A stretch of DNA of 64,000 nt from positions 90,659,419-90,723,418 of the forward strand of contig CM048841.1 of NCBI GenBank assembly GCA_026545765.1. Reading direction: 5' to 3'. Every line of letters starts with the position of its first letter. The first letter of the stretch is position 1. Of the stretch, positions 1-11,976 are shown one piece after another. The translations under genes and the position numbers were made by a program. The DNA is from Plantago major. Its lineage: Eukaryota > Streptophyta > Magnoliopsida > Lamiales > Plantaginaceae. A model generated the notes under the pieces. That model was given only the letters and a program-made list of their open reading frames with translations. It was not told the DNA's origin and did no database searches.

Positions 1-29
1 AAGATCGTGGAGTTGTGAAAGTTGTATCA

Positions 30-740
30 ATGAAGTTAGCCAGCTGGAATATTCGAGGTTTGGGGAGTCGGTTGAAGAAGAGTATGGTAAGGGATTTAGT
101 TGGGAAAGAGAAATTGGATTTTATTTGTTTGCAGGAGACAAAGTTGTCTAACTTTGATGATAGGTTAGCTTGTGTTCTCTGGGGTGATAAAGATTGTAAA
201 TGGGTTTATAGCAGTGCTGAGGGGATGTCGGGAGGGCTATGCTGTGTGTGGAATGAAAAGGTTTTTGAGCGAACTGAGCTTTGGGGAGACAAGGGTGTGT
301 TGGGAGTGACGGGTTTTTGGAATGGAGTTATGGTGAATATTCTCAATATTTATGCTCCGTGTGACTATGAAGGAAAATTGGAGTTATGGAGGGTGATCGG
401 AGAAAAGATGAGAGGAAAGGAGAAGGAAAGATGGTGCTTGTGTGGGGATTTCAACTCGGTTCGATCTAAGGAGGAGCGACAAGGTAAGACTAAAGCAAGC
501 AAAAGAAGAGAGACGACTGCGTTTAATAATTTTATTAACAGGTTGCAGTTGGTTGATTTTCCATTGGTTCGACGTAAGTACACTTGGTATAGGGACAACG
601 GGTAGAGCTGTAGTCGTATTGATCATTTTCTCTTGTCAAGTGAATGGATGGTGTCGTGGCCTAATCTGGTACAAGAAGGAATGAAACGAAAATTGTCTGA
701 CCATGTGGCAATTGTCTTGAAAGAAATAGAGAGAAACTAG
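30..740 (+). pseudogene. LINE ORF2, endonuclease domain (broken)
   Basis: From the ATG at 30 the protein reads as the start of an L1 ORF2 endonuclease: NIRGLG near the N-terminus, LQETK about 25 residues later and CGDFNSVR around nucleotide 440-470 are the usual metal- and phosphate-binding motifs. The open frame stops at 603-605. The conserved C-terminal part (SRIDHFLLS, then SDHVAI) continues in another frame to about 740, so a frameshift lies near 600. This domain nicks target DNA to prime reverse transcription. An upstream ATG at 15 is in frame, but the family usually begins as seen at 30. The product would be non-functional. Confidence 0.85.
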
Positions 741-797
741 GGTCCGAAACCTTTTAAGTTTCTGAGTTGCTGGTTAAAGGAGGCAGGGTTCAGGAAA

Positions 798-1415
798 TTG
801 GTGGAAGATGAATGGAATGGATGTAAGGTGACTGGGTGGAGTGGGTATACACTGAAGGTGAAACTGAAAGTGGTGCGCGAGAAAATTAAAGAGTGGCATA
901 GAAGCAAATTTGGAGAGATTGATAGAAATATCGAACAGAAATCAAATGAAGTTAAGAGTTGGGATGATAAAATGGAGTCAGAGGGTTTAGATTTGGAGGA
1001 GGCAGAGATCATAAAGAAAGATTGGGATAAATTGAACCAATTGATAGAAATGAAGGATCATATCAGGTTCCAACAAGCTTGAAGTAAGTGGTTAAAGGAG
1101 GGAGACATTAATTCGAAATTTTTCCACAAATGTGTAGAGAGGAAAGGGAAGTACAAGGAGCTGAAGGGACTGAGAATTGATGGTAAATGGTGTGATAAGG
1201 TGCAAGAAGTGAAGGCAGGGGTATGTGATTATTTCAAGTCTAGATTTGAGAAGAAACACAGTGTTCTCATCAATATTCCTGTAGTGCTAGAAGGTGATAT
1301 AATTTGTCCAGAAAAGGCTAAGGAGCTGGAGATTGAATTTTCGAAAGATGAAGTGGGGCTGCAGTTTGGGACTGCGGGTTGGACAAAAGTCCCGGACCGG
1401 ATGGTTTTAACTTGA
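798..1415 (+). pseudogene. LINE ORF2, linker between endonuclease and reverse transcriptase
   Basis: Two open pieces (798-1082 and 1200-1415) code a lysine- and glutamate-rich linker typical of plant L1 ORF2 between endonuclease and RT, including a SKWLKEGDINSKFFHK-like stretch right after the stop at 1080-1082. The pieces are in the same strand and order as the flanking LINE domains. Stops at about 1080 and 1413 interrupt them. No catalytic motif is expected here; the assignment rests on position and on the conserved GD-N-KFFH motif. Confidence 0.6.
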
Positions 1416-1456
1416 GTTTCTTCCGGGAGTTTTGGGAGTTGATTAAATGAGATGTT

Positions 1457-2555
1457 ATGGAGATGTTCAGTGACTTTCAATGTAATGTAAAGTTAGTTCG
1501 TGGATTAAATTCGTCTTTCATCACTCTTATTCCTAAATTGTCTAATCCGGTTTCCATTGATGAATTTCGCCAGATTTCTTTGATTAGAGGGGTATATAAG
1601 ATAGTGGCAAAGGTACCTGCAAGAAGATTTGCACCGGTTTTGGATGAAGTCATTTCTCATAATCAATCATCTTTTGTGGGAGAAAGAAATATTTTGGACA
1701 GTGTGGTGATTGCTAAGGAAGTGGTGGATGAAGCACGAAAGAAAAAGAAGGAAATCTTTTTGTTTAAAATTGATTTCGAAAAGGCATATGATTCCGTGGA
1801 CTGGAAGTTTCTCCTTGACATGCTGAAAATTTTGGGTTGCGGAGTGAAATTGTGTTGTTGGATAGAGGAATGTGTGTCCACGGCTGAGGCGTCGGTGTTG
1901 GTAAATGGAAGTCCGACTAATGTGTTCAAATTGGGCCGAGGGCTAAGACAAGGGGATCCGTTATCACCTTTCTTATTCCTTGTAATTGCGGAAGGGCTAA
2001 GTAGAATGATCAAGGTGGCTTGCTCTAGTGGGAATTTTATTCCGGTAAAGGTGGGGAAAGGATGATGTTGAAATATCTCATCTCCAATTTGCTGATGATT
2101 CGATTATTTTTGGAGAAGCAAATGAGAAGAATATAGAGACTTTGAAGAGCATTCTGAGATGTTTTGAGTTATTTTCTGGATTCAAAATAAATTACAAAAA
2201 GAGCTGCTTGTATGGCATTGGTTTGGATTCTACTGTTCTCTCTTCCTGGACTGATTTTCTCAATTGTTCAGTTGGAGAGCTGCCTTTTATTTATCTGGGG
2301 TTGCCGATTGGGGCACGACCTAGTAAGAAAGAAATTTGGCTGACTGTTGTGGATAGAGTGGAGAAAAAATTGTCTTCTTGGGAGAATCACTTACTCTCTT
2401 TGGGTGGTCGACTGGTGCTAACTAATGTTGTGCTTACTTCTCTACCCCTTTATTATTTATCCTTTTTCAAACTTCCTGCTTTCGTCCTTAACCGTCTCAA
2501 GAGCTTACAATGTCAATTCTTGTGGGGGTTTTTTTGGGTGGAAAAAAGAAAGTAG
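1457..2555 (+). pseudogene. LINE ORF2, reverse transcriptase domain (frameshifted)
   Basis: RVT_1-type reverse transcriptase of a non-LTR element. The first frame (1457-2065) carries ITLIPK, the FRQISL (usually FRPISL) motif, KIDFEKAYDSVDW with the first catalytic Asp, and LRQGDPLSPFLF. A frameshift near 2065 puts the FADD active-site motif (about 2089-2106, QFADDSIIF) in another frame. The next open piece (2142-2555) continues with the thumb region FKINYKKS and YLGLPIG, which is characteristic of plant L1 elements. The enzyme copies LINE RNA at the nicked target; this copy is dead by frameshift. Confidence 0.88.
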
Positions 2556-2852
2556 CTTGGGTTAATTGGGTGGAGATCTGTAAACCTAAAGAGAGTGGCG
2601 GGCTGGGTGTAAAAGATTTGGGAGGTTTTAACGAGGCTCTCTTAGGTTAATGGGCTTGGCGTTTATTAGAAGGAAAAGATGCTTTGTGGGCAAGGGTGTT
2701 GTCTTCAAAGTATGGATACTTTATGGAGAAACGTTGTAGAGTGTAGAGGGGGAAAGGTTCGGGATAGGTTGTGGTCTTCTTGGTGGCATGATCTTGTGCG
2801 TTTGGTAGGGTGTGGGGCTGGTTTGGTGATGGGTTGTCTAGAGTAGTGGGGA

Positions 2853-4055
2853 ATGGTTTATCTACAAAATTTTGGACGGTGGGGGTGGTTAGGGGGGCTG
2901 AGTTTGAGTGAGCTTTTTCCTAGGCTCTTTAGTTTGGAAGTGGACAAAAATGTGGTGATTTCAGATAGGTTTAGGTTAGTGGAAGGTGTTGTTGTTGGGT
3001 GTTGGGAATGGAGGAGATCTTTATTTGTTTGGGAAGAAGAGTTATTGGCTGATCTTGTGGTTTTATTGAACAGGTTTATTCTTAATGCAAGTGTCGAGGA
3101 TCGCTGGACCTGGAAATTTGCAAAGGATGGAGTTTTTTCAGTCCGGGCTGGTTACGAGCAGCGGATGCGTGAAAAATCTCCAGATGGTTGGCAAAGTAAG
3201 GAGTGGCCGCAACTTGTGTGGAACAGATGGGCGCCGACCAAAATCAATTGTTTTATTTGGAGACTTATCCTGGATCGACTTCCTACACGGCCGAACTTAA
3301 AAAGAAGACACATTCTGAATGAGGAGGAAGAAGTTTGGTGTCCTTTATGTGAGGATAATAAAGAAGAAACAGTTGCTCATTTGTTTATGGAATGTACTTT
3401 TGCGGAAAAGGTTTGGAAACTGGTTGCGCTTTGGATAGGTACTGACTTAAATTTTTCTGATGAGGTGCTGGTGTCTATGTCTAATTTTTCAAAGAAGGTG
3501 TCAAGAAAAAAGAGAGAGATTTGGATGTTATTCTGGAATGGAGCAGTTTGGTATATTTGGAAAGCACGAAATCAAGCAATTTTTTATGGCAGTAAATTTT
3601 CTACTGAGGAGACTTTTGAGTCCTTAAGATTTAATCTGTGGACTTGGTTCAAAGAGAAAGATTTGATTTTGCCGGGTTATAAGCAGACAGATTCCCGAGT
3701 GATATTTTGCAACTGGATTTTAGTTGATGCTCAGGATTTCATTGGCAAGCTGGGAAGACTATATGTGCTTTGTCTTCAGCAAGTTGAGGCTTTTGTGACT
3801 TTTTGTTGTGTTCTGAGTTTTCCGACTGAGCTGGTTTGCAGTTTTGTGTGTTGTGCCTTTTGCTGGTTTATGTCGATGGACCGTGGGATTTTTACCTTTT
3901 CTGGTACACCCCTGTGTTCAAGGGTTTTCCGGTCGGCCTTTTCGGACATCATCACCCTTTTCTTTCTATCATTCTTGGGTGATATCTCTCTGACTAGGTT
4001 CTTGCTGTCTTCCCCTGAACTCTTGGCACGGAAGCTCGATTCTGTGACATGCTAG
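2853..4055 (+). pseudogene. LINE ORF2, C-terminal zf-RVT region
   Basis: The open frame contains the zinc-binding reverse-transcriptase C-terminal domain of plant LINEs: WKFAKDGVFSVRAGYE, then VWNRWAPTKINCFIWRL, followed by a Cys/His cluster CPLC-x(12)-H-x(4)-C (WCPLCEDNKEETVAHLF, MEC). The family fold ends around nucleotide 3450. The remaining 600 bases are cysteine- and phenylalanine-rich translation of what is probably 3' UTR rather than real protein. A degraded stretch between 2556 and 2852 joins it to the RT region. Confidence 0.8.
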
Positions 4056-4199
4056 ATGAGGGGGAAACACGACTTTTTGTGATCCGGAATGTCTTTGAAC
4101 ATAGGTTCTGGCTGTGGTGGTTTGGGTGTTTATTTCAGGTCCTGGCTTCTCTTTTGGATATAGTTGAGTTATTTGGTCTGATTAGAAAAAAATAGAGTA

Positions 4200-5057
4200 C
4201 ACCTTTCCCTGCTGTTAGGATAAATGTATTTTGCAAACAGTGCCAATTTCGACATAAATATAAATTATTAATGAATTAGATAGAAACGCAGTGTCGTGAT
4301 AGAAGAAATGAGATCCAGAAAATACACAACAAAGATCAAAGAAGGTTCCTATGAAGTTATAGACTTTTAAGGTATATTCAAACACGGATAAAGTAGTTGG
4401 AATAGAAGCGATTTATACATTGTCTAACAAATTAACATACTTTCTCCTATGTGAACTATTCCATTTCTAAAATTTTAGGTGTATTCATTAAGTAAATTTG
4501 GTAGAGCTCACCTTCACTGCTTATGAGTATTGAATTTCTGGAAATTTAAGTGCGCTTATTAGCTAAATCTGATCGAGCTCATTTTACCCCCTACTGAGAG
4601 AACAAAAATCGTAAAAAACAGCTAATTTTGACCCAGATTTAAGGTTTTCTTTTGGCTAGTAGAATAAAAAGCGGATAGTCGAGGATTTCCATTTTGATAA
4701 AAGTAAGTCAACTTCATTTCCTTTAGTAGAGATCCTAAAATTTAGATATATTATATCCCATCCAATCTTCAGTAATATCATTCAATAAAGCACTCTAAAA
4801 TACCTTAGCACTCATATATCCAACCTATTTTGGATTCCTCTGCTCATGCTTCGCCGATGAACCAATCAATCATCAGCGACTCTCTCTCTAAGCATGTCTA
4901 AGCCATCTATATAATTTAATAATAAGAAATAAATAGAAAAGAATATATAAAGGCAGAGAAAGAAAACAAGACATTCAATTAGCCAGAATTATAGATTCGC
5001 TATGATAAGTAATAAGTGGAGTCAAAACTTGTACTTAGATTGAGACTAGAGAGGGAT
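4200..5057. other. AT-rich intergenic stretch without genes
   Basis: No open frame of note. There is a weak tandem duplication at about 4465-4600: two units that each hold an AATTT(A)-GTG-ATT-AGTAAAT-GAGCTCA pattern (GGTAGAGCTCACC and GATCGAGCTCATT mark the unit ends). Nothing else recognised. Confidence 0.5.
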
Positions 5058-7053
5058 AAAATAGATAAATTATACTCCAGGTTGTACCTTGTACAGTTTA
5101 TATATTCAACATTGACACCATATAAAATTTATACCTTAAATTAACCATCCGTTTAAACATTATACTCCGACCAATTTTGTCATCAGAAAATGGCGCGTGT
5201 TGTTCAAACGCCGGCACCATTTACGCGCTAGACACGTGTCACTTGCAGAACTAATCTCGAGGTAAAATAGATAAATTATACTCCAAGTTGTACATTATAT
5301 ATAGTTTATATACTCAACATTGCCACCGTATAAAATTTAAACTTTAAATCAACCATCTCTTTAAACATCATACTCCGGCCAATTTGTCATCAGAACATGG
5401 AAAAATAAATTTAAAACACCATAAAAAATTTATAAAACTATGAAAGTTTGATTTAATAAAGATGAAAAATATATTAATCAAATATAAAATTAAAAAAAAT
5501 TAAAATTAAAAATTAAAAAAAATATTAAAAACTTATAACGTCAAATTTAATTGCTTTTAGCCCTCAATCCTCAATTATTATAATTTTTTAATTATTTTCT
5601 TCTATGGAAAGCATGGCAGGAAGCTCCATCATTTTATGAAGTTATACATTTATTTTCCTTTGTTTAGTAATACACCCAAATTAAACGTACATGATGGAGA
5701 TAAAAACATGTTGAAAAAGTAAAAATAAGTCTATGGAAAGCCTAGAAAATAGTAGCTCCTCTGAAAGATTGGTCTTCTGTTCAGGCTCCTCGGAAAGTGT
5801 TCCTTGAATCCTGCACAATTAATTTAAGAGGGGGGTTAGTCTGTTAAACTGGCCTTCCTTGGATCGACCAGTCTTAGACTTAACTGATGGGGTCCGAGCA
5901 GTATGCTCTGGGTTCCTCGGAGGTAAATATTGAAAGCAAGCATATAACTAAGTAACTTGGTCACCTTGTGAGCCTAGATGTCCTGGTTGGGGTCTCTGCC
6001 CTAGATAGTAAGACATCCACATGTCAACCGTAGAGTCCTTGTGTTGGGTCCTCAGACCGTAGCTGCATGCAGGTGGAAAGTCGCCCTTTCCCAGGATGTG
6101 ATTCTCTGAGCGTTATAAACTGTAGCGGGTTGAATTCAAGATGCCTCTTGGAAGAAGCTCCTCGGATGAAGCTATCTCAGATATTTTTTTTCTAAAGCAC
6201 ATACTTTATTTCGTGGTAATTCATACTAATTTTGAAGAGAGATATTTAATCCCAACAGTACATCTCACACATGTCCGGTCAATTGATTGAATGTACAGCT
6301 GACATTTTTGCTAATCTTTGTTTTTTCTTTTTTAATTTGTCAAGCTTCCATATTTTTTTTCATTTTTTTAATAGTGGAAGTATATATTAATTTAATACTC
6401 CCTTCATTTCAGAGAAAGTGTTACATTTTGACTTTGACCGGTCAACTGTCCTCGAGTTTGACCACAAATTACTCATAAACGATAATAGTATACACTTTAA
6501 TAAAATCATATAATAAAAATTTAATTACTAAATTTTCATTATATAATTTTAATAATTTATTTATTAATATCGTTTAAGAGTAAATTGTGGTCAAACGCGG
6601 AGATAGTTGACCGCAGAATAGTAAAATATAACACTTTTTACGAAAATGGAGAGTACTATTTTATCTGATTCAAAACATTATTTTACATTTCTTAAAAATA
6701 AAATGTTACAGATTTAACCACAACTCGACACGTGTCGCCATTTTTTTAATGACAAAACTGGCAGGAGTATAATGTTTAAACGGGTGGTTGATTTACGGTG
6801 TAAATTTTACAAGGTGGCAATGTTGAGTATATAAACTATATCAGGTGTAACCTAGAGTATAATTTATCTATTTTGCCCATCTATCGTGTGAACAGTGCCG
6901 GCGTTTGAACAACACGCGCCATTTTCTGATGACAAAATTGGTCGGAGTACAATGTTTAAATGGATGGTTGATTTAAGGTATAAATTTTATACGGTGCCAA
7001 TGTTGAGTATATAAACTGTACAAGGTACAACCTGAAGTATAATTTATCTATTT
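5058..7053. mobile_element. Inverted-repeat DNA element with doubled terminal repeats
   Basis: The outer ends are near-perfect inverted copies: AAATAGATAAATTATACT at 5058 and its complement ending at 7053. The similarity continues inward for about 200 bp through a GGCGCGTGTTGTTCAAACG block. Each end carries the terminal sequence twice in tandem, at about 5058-5240 and 5264-5400 on the left, and about 6730-6880 and 6890-7053 on the right. The internal 1.2 kb (about 5570-6200) has no transposase; it is GC-richer, unrecognised DNA. A Stowaway-like MITE sits inside at 6396-6656. It is most likely a non-autonomous Mutator-like or similar DNA transposon; the family is not certain. Confidence 0.65.
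6396..6656. mobile_element. Stowaway-like MITE, copy 1
   Basis: About 260 bp bounded by TA dinucleotides with imperfect inverted ends CTCCCTTCATTTCAGAGAAA and, on the right, AAAATGGAGAG. CTCCCTCC-type ends with TA target duplication are the mark of Tc1/mariner-derived Stowaway MITEs. Two more copies of the same family lie at 34533-34776 and 34897-35146, sharing an internal ACGATAATAGTA and TTTAATTACTAAATTTTCAT core. Confidence 0.75.
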
Positions 7054-7239
7054 GAGAAAAAATAATTTATTTGAAGAGTTTTATATAGTCCTGGCTTAAA
7101 TATAAGTAGCATTTGACTTCTAAGAGTGTAATTTGGACTAATAAATTAATACAGCATTGACTTTTAGAAATTACCCTATATAGGATTGCGTATAAAAAGT
7201 CTATAACCAACTAATACTTATACAAAAATCCCCAATTAT

Positions 7240-7393
7240 ACTAAAGATCCCATAGCGTTCTCATTTCTTGCAGGCTGTTTTTCCTTGTGTTTTAGAACTT
7301 GGAATCCTTGCTGTTGTTTGTACTGGTTGAGGGAACATTCCTGATGTTCCGGTTTAGTGAAATAAAATTTTAATTATTCAAAAAAAAAAAAAA
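7240..7393 (+). mobile_element. 5'-truncated LINE 3' tail with poly(A)
   Basis: A short 3' end fragment that terminates in AATAAAATTTTAATTATTC and a run of A residues. It contains the hairpin GGAACATTCCTGATGTTCC (7332-7350), which recurs in the poly(A)-ended fragment at 32316-32571. Truncated poly(A)-ended copies are usual for LINEs. The left limit is uncertain. Confidence 0.6.
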
Positions 7394-8360
7394 CTGCAAT
7401 TTTTTGAACTGAACTGAACTGAATTGTAGTATAAAATATAACCAGAATCGAATGAATCGAATGACAGGTTGAAGAATGTAAGTCATGAATTCACAATTTT
7501 TTCTCCAATCCCACAGAAGTCCAAAATTCTAGCCACTAACAGATAATAGCAATTAGGCGAGGCGTTTCCGACGATAAAATCAGAAAACACAGCAGGTATT
7601 AGTTAATTACTGAAACTAAAATCAGAATTTTACTTGTAGTATTACTTAATTACTGAAACTAACTAACTAGTAACAGATATAAATTAACATGCATGTTATT
7701 AACCAAACACTTGCTCAATTAACTTCTAAAACAAACAATATTGCATAGAAATTCACATAACACCACACTAATACAGGAAAAACAGAGTACTCAATCGCAC
7801 AAATGCTTAACTCAATTCTTAAAGCTCCAAACACAAAAGAAAGAACATAGCAAGCTAAGGAAATCAACACATAAGATCTACTGGCAATATCTTAATCTAC
7901 AAGCTGTTTCTCATCATGCTAGCACTTGAAATCTCTTAGCCAATTCACAATTAAGAAAGGCACCTCACAAGTTACAATAATCAGATAAATTTCAGCACTG
8001 AACGGAATTGAAGCATTTCACAGGCATTTAATTTAGATAGGGAAGAAAACATGGGAACAAATTGAAGAAAAGTGTATGGCGGGGAGTCGTAAACTCATAA
8101 TGGATTACCTGAACAGACTCCAAACTAACTTCCAATTCGTGAAGACACCTAAAAAATGATAAGTGCATAAATAAATAGAGAAATATTAGTCTTCTCTCTT
8201 TTATCTAAAGAATTGTGATAATAAGAAAAGGAGGAAGATGAAAGGAAAGTTCGGAGAGGAGAGCGGAGAAGGAGATTCTAATGTTTGTAAGCTCAGAGAA
8301 GATAGAAGAGTTCAGAGAGAATAGAGAATAGAGAATAGAGAAGAGTTCAAACTGTTAGAA
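7394..8360. other. Intergenic stretch without genes
   Basis: No supported gene. AT-rich, with a purine-rich stretch at about 8225-8350 including three GAGAATA repeats (8316-8340). It abuts the left LTR of the Copia element. Confidence 0.5.
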
Positions 8361-9227
8361 TGTGTAAGTGTGACTACTGGGGGGTGTTTTGTTAACATCA
8401 ACATTATTTGTACTAGTGTTTTAAGAACACTGTGAATTCAGTGTTTATTCACAGTGTTTTAAGAACACTGTGTCACACTGTTTAATTTATCACACTTCAA
8501 TATATATATTTATTATAGTTTTTACCTTTATTCTAACTCTAATATTGTTCCATAGTTTTAGTTGGATTCTGTGTACAGATATTTTAGGATACAAGATCTT
8601 ATGGAATCTAGGAGAGTTGAGCAAATCAAGGAGTGTGTATTCGTGTGTGCCAAGGAAGGAAGTAGAATCTGACTAGGATTCTAGTTACAAGGTAATAACA
8701 AGTATCAATGTAGGACTCTACGGGGGATCTGGAGCGGCTTTCTAGCCTATTTATACATGAGTCGACATTAAAGATTTTCACACGAAGGAAGCTTATTATT
8801 CGCTCAAGAATATTTACATAGATTCATGTATTGTCTGAGGTTTTCCGAGTTGTATCTATCTAGTGTTCTCTATAGGTTAGAGATTGTTAGGTAGATTGGT
8901 AGAGGTAGCTCTTTACGTCTACTCGGTTGATTTGCATCTAGAGATATTCGTAAGAATAAATCTAGACTAGTTTTGTATTCATTAACGTCATTGATTAGTG
9001 GATATTTTCGCCTTGAGGTTCGGTGGATTATAGAAATTTAATCTGCTAGAATCTTATATCTTGGCTTGTTTATTTCCGCTGTTTTGTTTAGTGTCAAGTA
9101 TAAGTTTGTGTTTGGTTACCAAAGAATAGTGTTTTCAGATCATTGGTTCAAGCTACAGCAAAACAGGTGTTCTATAAACACTGGACTTCCTGGTAGTTTT
9201 AGTTTAGTGTCAAATCTGGGTCCTTCA
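8361..9227 (+). repeat. Copia 5' LTR
   Basis: Begins TGTGTAAGTGTGACTACTGG and matches the 3' LTR at 31484 along its length. It ends near TCCTTCA (9227), just before the primer-binding site. It holds two copies of AGTGTTTTAAGAACACT (8415-8431 and inside 8450-8472) where the 3' LTR has one, so one LTR has gained or lost a 40-bp block. Exact ends are inferred from the TG...CA rule. Confidence 0.85.
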
Positions 9228-9238
9228 ACTATTTTAAT

Positions 9239-9250
9239 TGGTATCAAACC
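9239..9250 (+). other. Copia primer-binding site
   Basis: TGGTATCAAACC is one base away from TGGTATCAGAGCC-type sites complementary to initiator Met-tRNA, which prime minus-strand synthesis in plant Copia elements. It lies a few bases after the LTR end. Confidence 0.75.
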
Positions 9251-9292
9251 TAGGCACCAAATCAATTGGTGTTTGGATTTGATACTAAAGAG

Positions 9293-10999
9293 ATGGATTT
9301 CGCTAACCCCAATGCCAACATGTTACCTATCTTGGATGGTCCGAACTACCGCTACTGGAGCATACGCATGAGAACGTACATCAAGTCCGTAGATGTTCGT
9401 GCTTGGAGGTGTATCACTGAAGGCTACCGTGTTTCCATGCTGGAGCCAGATAAAGATGGTGATGTCCTGCCCAAACCAGAATCGGCATATACTCCAGGAG
9501 AGTTAAAGGATGCTACTTTTCATGAAAAATCTCTTAATAGTATATTTGCTCATGTTAATCATCACATGTTTAAGTTGATTCAATCATGCACTTCTGCTAA
9601 ATCTGCGTGGGAAATTCTTCAAACACATTGTGAGGGTGATGCTAGTGTCAAACTTTCTAGATCTAAATTACTTAGTAGTAAATTTGAGAATTTAAGAATG
9701 ACTGATGATGAAAGTATAACTGAGTATTTTGAAAAACTAATGGATATTGCTAATGAAAGTCAAATACTTGGTGATCCTTACTCTAATAAGCAGATGGTTT
9801 TTAAGGCACTTAGAACTCTTTCTAAGCATTATGAGATGAAAAGAATTGCTATTGAAACTGCTAACAATTTGTCAACTATGGACTTGCAAACCTTGATGAA
9901 CGTACTTTTGAATTATGAGATCTCAATGACTGATCCACCACCTAGTGTTGATAGGAACAAAAATGTTGCTCTTCAAACAAAAGCTGCTGATGTATCTGAT
10001 GATGATTCTAATGAAGAAACTATTGATAATAAGCTTCTTAATGCTATTGTTAAACGTTTTAAGAAAAGCAGTCTTAAGGACAAATTCAAAGCAGGTTCAA
10101 GTAGTAATTCTTCTAAATCTGTTGTTAAACCAGCTTATAAGAAACCTTCTGCTGAAGAAGCTAACCAACTAAAGAAAAAGAAGTGTTTTGCATGTGAAGG
10201 CTATGGTCACTTTGCTAATGATGCTAATACCCTTCGTAACAAGGGAGGTGCTTATTGGGTATGTATACGTGAAGATAATGCAGGTTCTGAAGATGATGAA
10301 GATGCTCCATAAGAGGATAATATTCAGACCTCAGCCCTACATTCTTCAGTCCTGCTAGATGAAGATTATGATGCATGGTGTGCTGAGAACATTGAAGATG
10401 CACATGAAGTTTTCTTTGCAGATTTTCCAGACTCTATGTGTTTTGAGAACACTGATGATGAGGACACTAACTTCTTATGTATGAGTAGTAGTATTGATCT
10501 TAATGAAGGTACAGGTACCGAATCTGACAATGAATCACACAATGAAGAAATAGTGGAGGAACTGAAGAGCATCTATGCTGATCTCATTGATGAATGGAAG
10601 AAGGCGATCAAGAATGCTAAAGACCTCAAGAAGGAGAACAAGTATCTCAAAGATACAGTCTCACGTCTGGAAGCTACTCTTACTCAAAAAGAGGCTGAAC
10701 TTGAAAAGGTACAATCAAGGTTAGAAAAGCATGAACTTACTTTTGCTAAGATTAATTCCGGTACCTTTAAACTTGATGAAATACTCAGTATTGGAAATGA
10801 TGGAACTACTGGTATTGGTTATCATAAGCCTGTTGATGATGTTTTGCCTATATCTAAATCTGAGTTGGCTTTATCTACTGGACCAATCTTTGTCAAAGCT
10901 AAAGAAACTATTGAGAAAACTTTACAAAAACAAAAGAAGGTTTTTATTTGTGAAAATTGTTCTAAACCAGGACACATCAAACCTTATTGCTATAAGTTG
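9293..10999 (+). pseudogene. Copia gag (capsid and nucleocapsid), interrupted
   Basis: The ATG at 9293 opens MDFANPNANMLPILDGPNYR, the start of a DUF4219/UBN2-type Copia gag, followed by the W-x-IL-x(5)-G and SKFENLRM-ES-TEYF motifs. A first zinc knuckle (CFACEGYGHFANDA, around 10188) has lost its last cysteine. An in-frame TAA lies at 10310-10312. The same frame then continues through an acidic and coiled-coil stretch (10560-10740) to a second, intact knuckle CENCSKPGHIKPYC (about 10950-10990). The frame is cut at 10999 by the Gypsy insertion and resumes in phase at 25584. Gag packages the element's RNA. Confidence 0.88.
10995..10999 (+). repeat. Target-site duplication of Gypsy element 1 (left)
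   Basis: AGTTG directly before the LTR start TGTTGATACG; the same 5 bp occur at 25579-25583 after the right LTR. Confidence 0.95.
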
Positions 11000-11924
11000 T
11001 GTTGATACGAAAATATGTCCAATCCGTCATGAGAACCCTTAGAACAAATCCTAAGGCGTCCTAAATCATCTAATGGATCCGAGACACAGTGGTCCGAGCC
11101 AACGGTTCGATCCGGGCAGACCCACCATGGTTCGACCCACCCTAGAAGAGAAGAACAAAGGATCTAAAGCTTACTAGGTCCGACCCACCTGGGTCCGAGC
11201 CTCTCTAGGAAAGGAGGCATAGGTACTTGAAGCGATCTTGGGTCCCACCAGGCCTCGGACACGACGATCACTCGGATCCAACATGACAATCTCACAGGCA
11301 ACCAAGTAGACAGGCACCAGAGAGTAGGGGGTCCGAACCATAAGGTCCGAATCGGAAGGGTTGAGCAGGCTTAGAGGACTTCCTCATCTGACAACCCAAT
11401 ACGGTCTGGACCAGGCATCTGAACCAACCTCTCCGGACCTCGGACCTCGGCAGACTATGTCACACCCTCCAAAACTCTCCTAATAATGACTAAACTACCC
11501 CTAAAGCCCAAAAAGGGCATGGGCAAGGTATCATTGTTGGGCCATGGGCCTAGATATGCCTTGGTGGCTCAACCAGAGCCCTACACTTGGCGCGATCTTG
11601 GAGAAGCCTTCCAGTTTGAGGAAACCCTATATATAGGGGCACATATCCCCATGCAAAGGTAAGCGATATTACGAACTTAATCTCGAACAGTATACAGAAT
11701 AGATCTCCAGTCTTTCTCGAGTGAAGTCTTATACCGGTTTGACACTTGGCAAACCGGGTCCTAACCCCCCCCCCCCCCCTCCAAGCCTCTTGCGCAGGTT
11801 CTCACCAAGTGCACAGTGGAAGATTCTTACCCGTTGGTTCTTACGCAGTGAGGAAGATATCGTCTGGAGCATAACCTGGGCAATTGAAATATTAATAAGT
11901 GTTTGGGGAACTATACCCCCAACA
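11000..11924 (+). repeat. Gypsy 1 5' LTR
   Basis: TGTTGATACG...CCCCAACA, 925 bp. It holds a probable core promoter CTATATATAGG at 11627-11637 and a poly-C run at about 11764-11780 that is only 8 C long in the 3' LTR. Its last bases abut TTTTGGCGCCGTCTG. Confidence 0.95.
11627..11637 (+). promoter_or_regulatory. TATA box of Gypsy 1 5' LTR
   Basis: CTATATATAGG inside the LTR, repeated at the equivalent place in the 3' LTR (about 25287-25297). It would direct the genomic RNA start in R, roughly 30 bases further on. Confidence 0.65.
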
Positions 11925-11925
11925 T

Positions 11926-11945
11926 TTTGGCGCCGTCTGTTGGAA
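11926..11945 (+). other. Gypsy 1 primer-binding site
   Basis: TTTGGCGCCGTCTGTTGGAA immediately after the LTR. TGGCGCC pairs with a tRNA 3' end GGCGCCA; the same site, with GTGGGAA, is found in Gypsy 2 at 61557-61575. Confidence 0.8.
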
Positions 11946-11976
11946 TTCGATACAAAAAGTTCCGTTCTCTTCGGTA

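Larger units (their letters stand above)
1..4200 (+). mobile_element. L1-type LINE (non-LTR retrotransposon), decayed, 5' end outside window
   Basis: The stretch holds, in L1 order, an apurinic-type endonuclease, a reverse transcriptase and a C-terminal zf-RVT zinc-binding region, all on the plus strand but broken over several frames. ORF1 and the 5' UTR would lie before position 1. Several frameshifts and stops make it inactive. The last coding segment stops at 4055 and a short non-coding tail follows to about 4195, ending in an A-rich stretch (GATTAGAAAAAAATAGAG). No clear target duplication can be assigned because the 5' end is not visible, so the right boundary is approximate. Confidence 0.9.

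Noticed and set aside
3450..4055. C-terminal 200 residues of the LINE frame as protein
   Set aside because: Cys/Phe-rich, after the end of the zf-RVT domain; probably translated 3' UTR.
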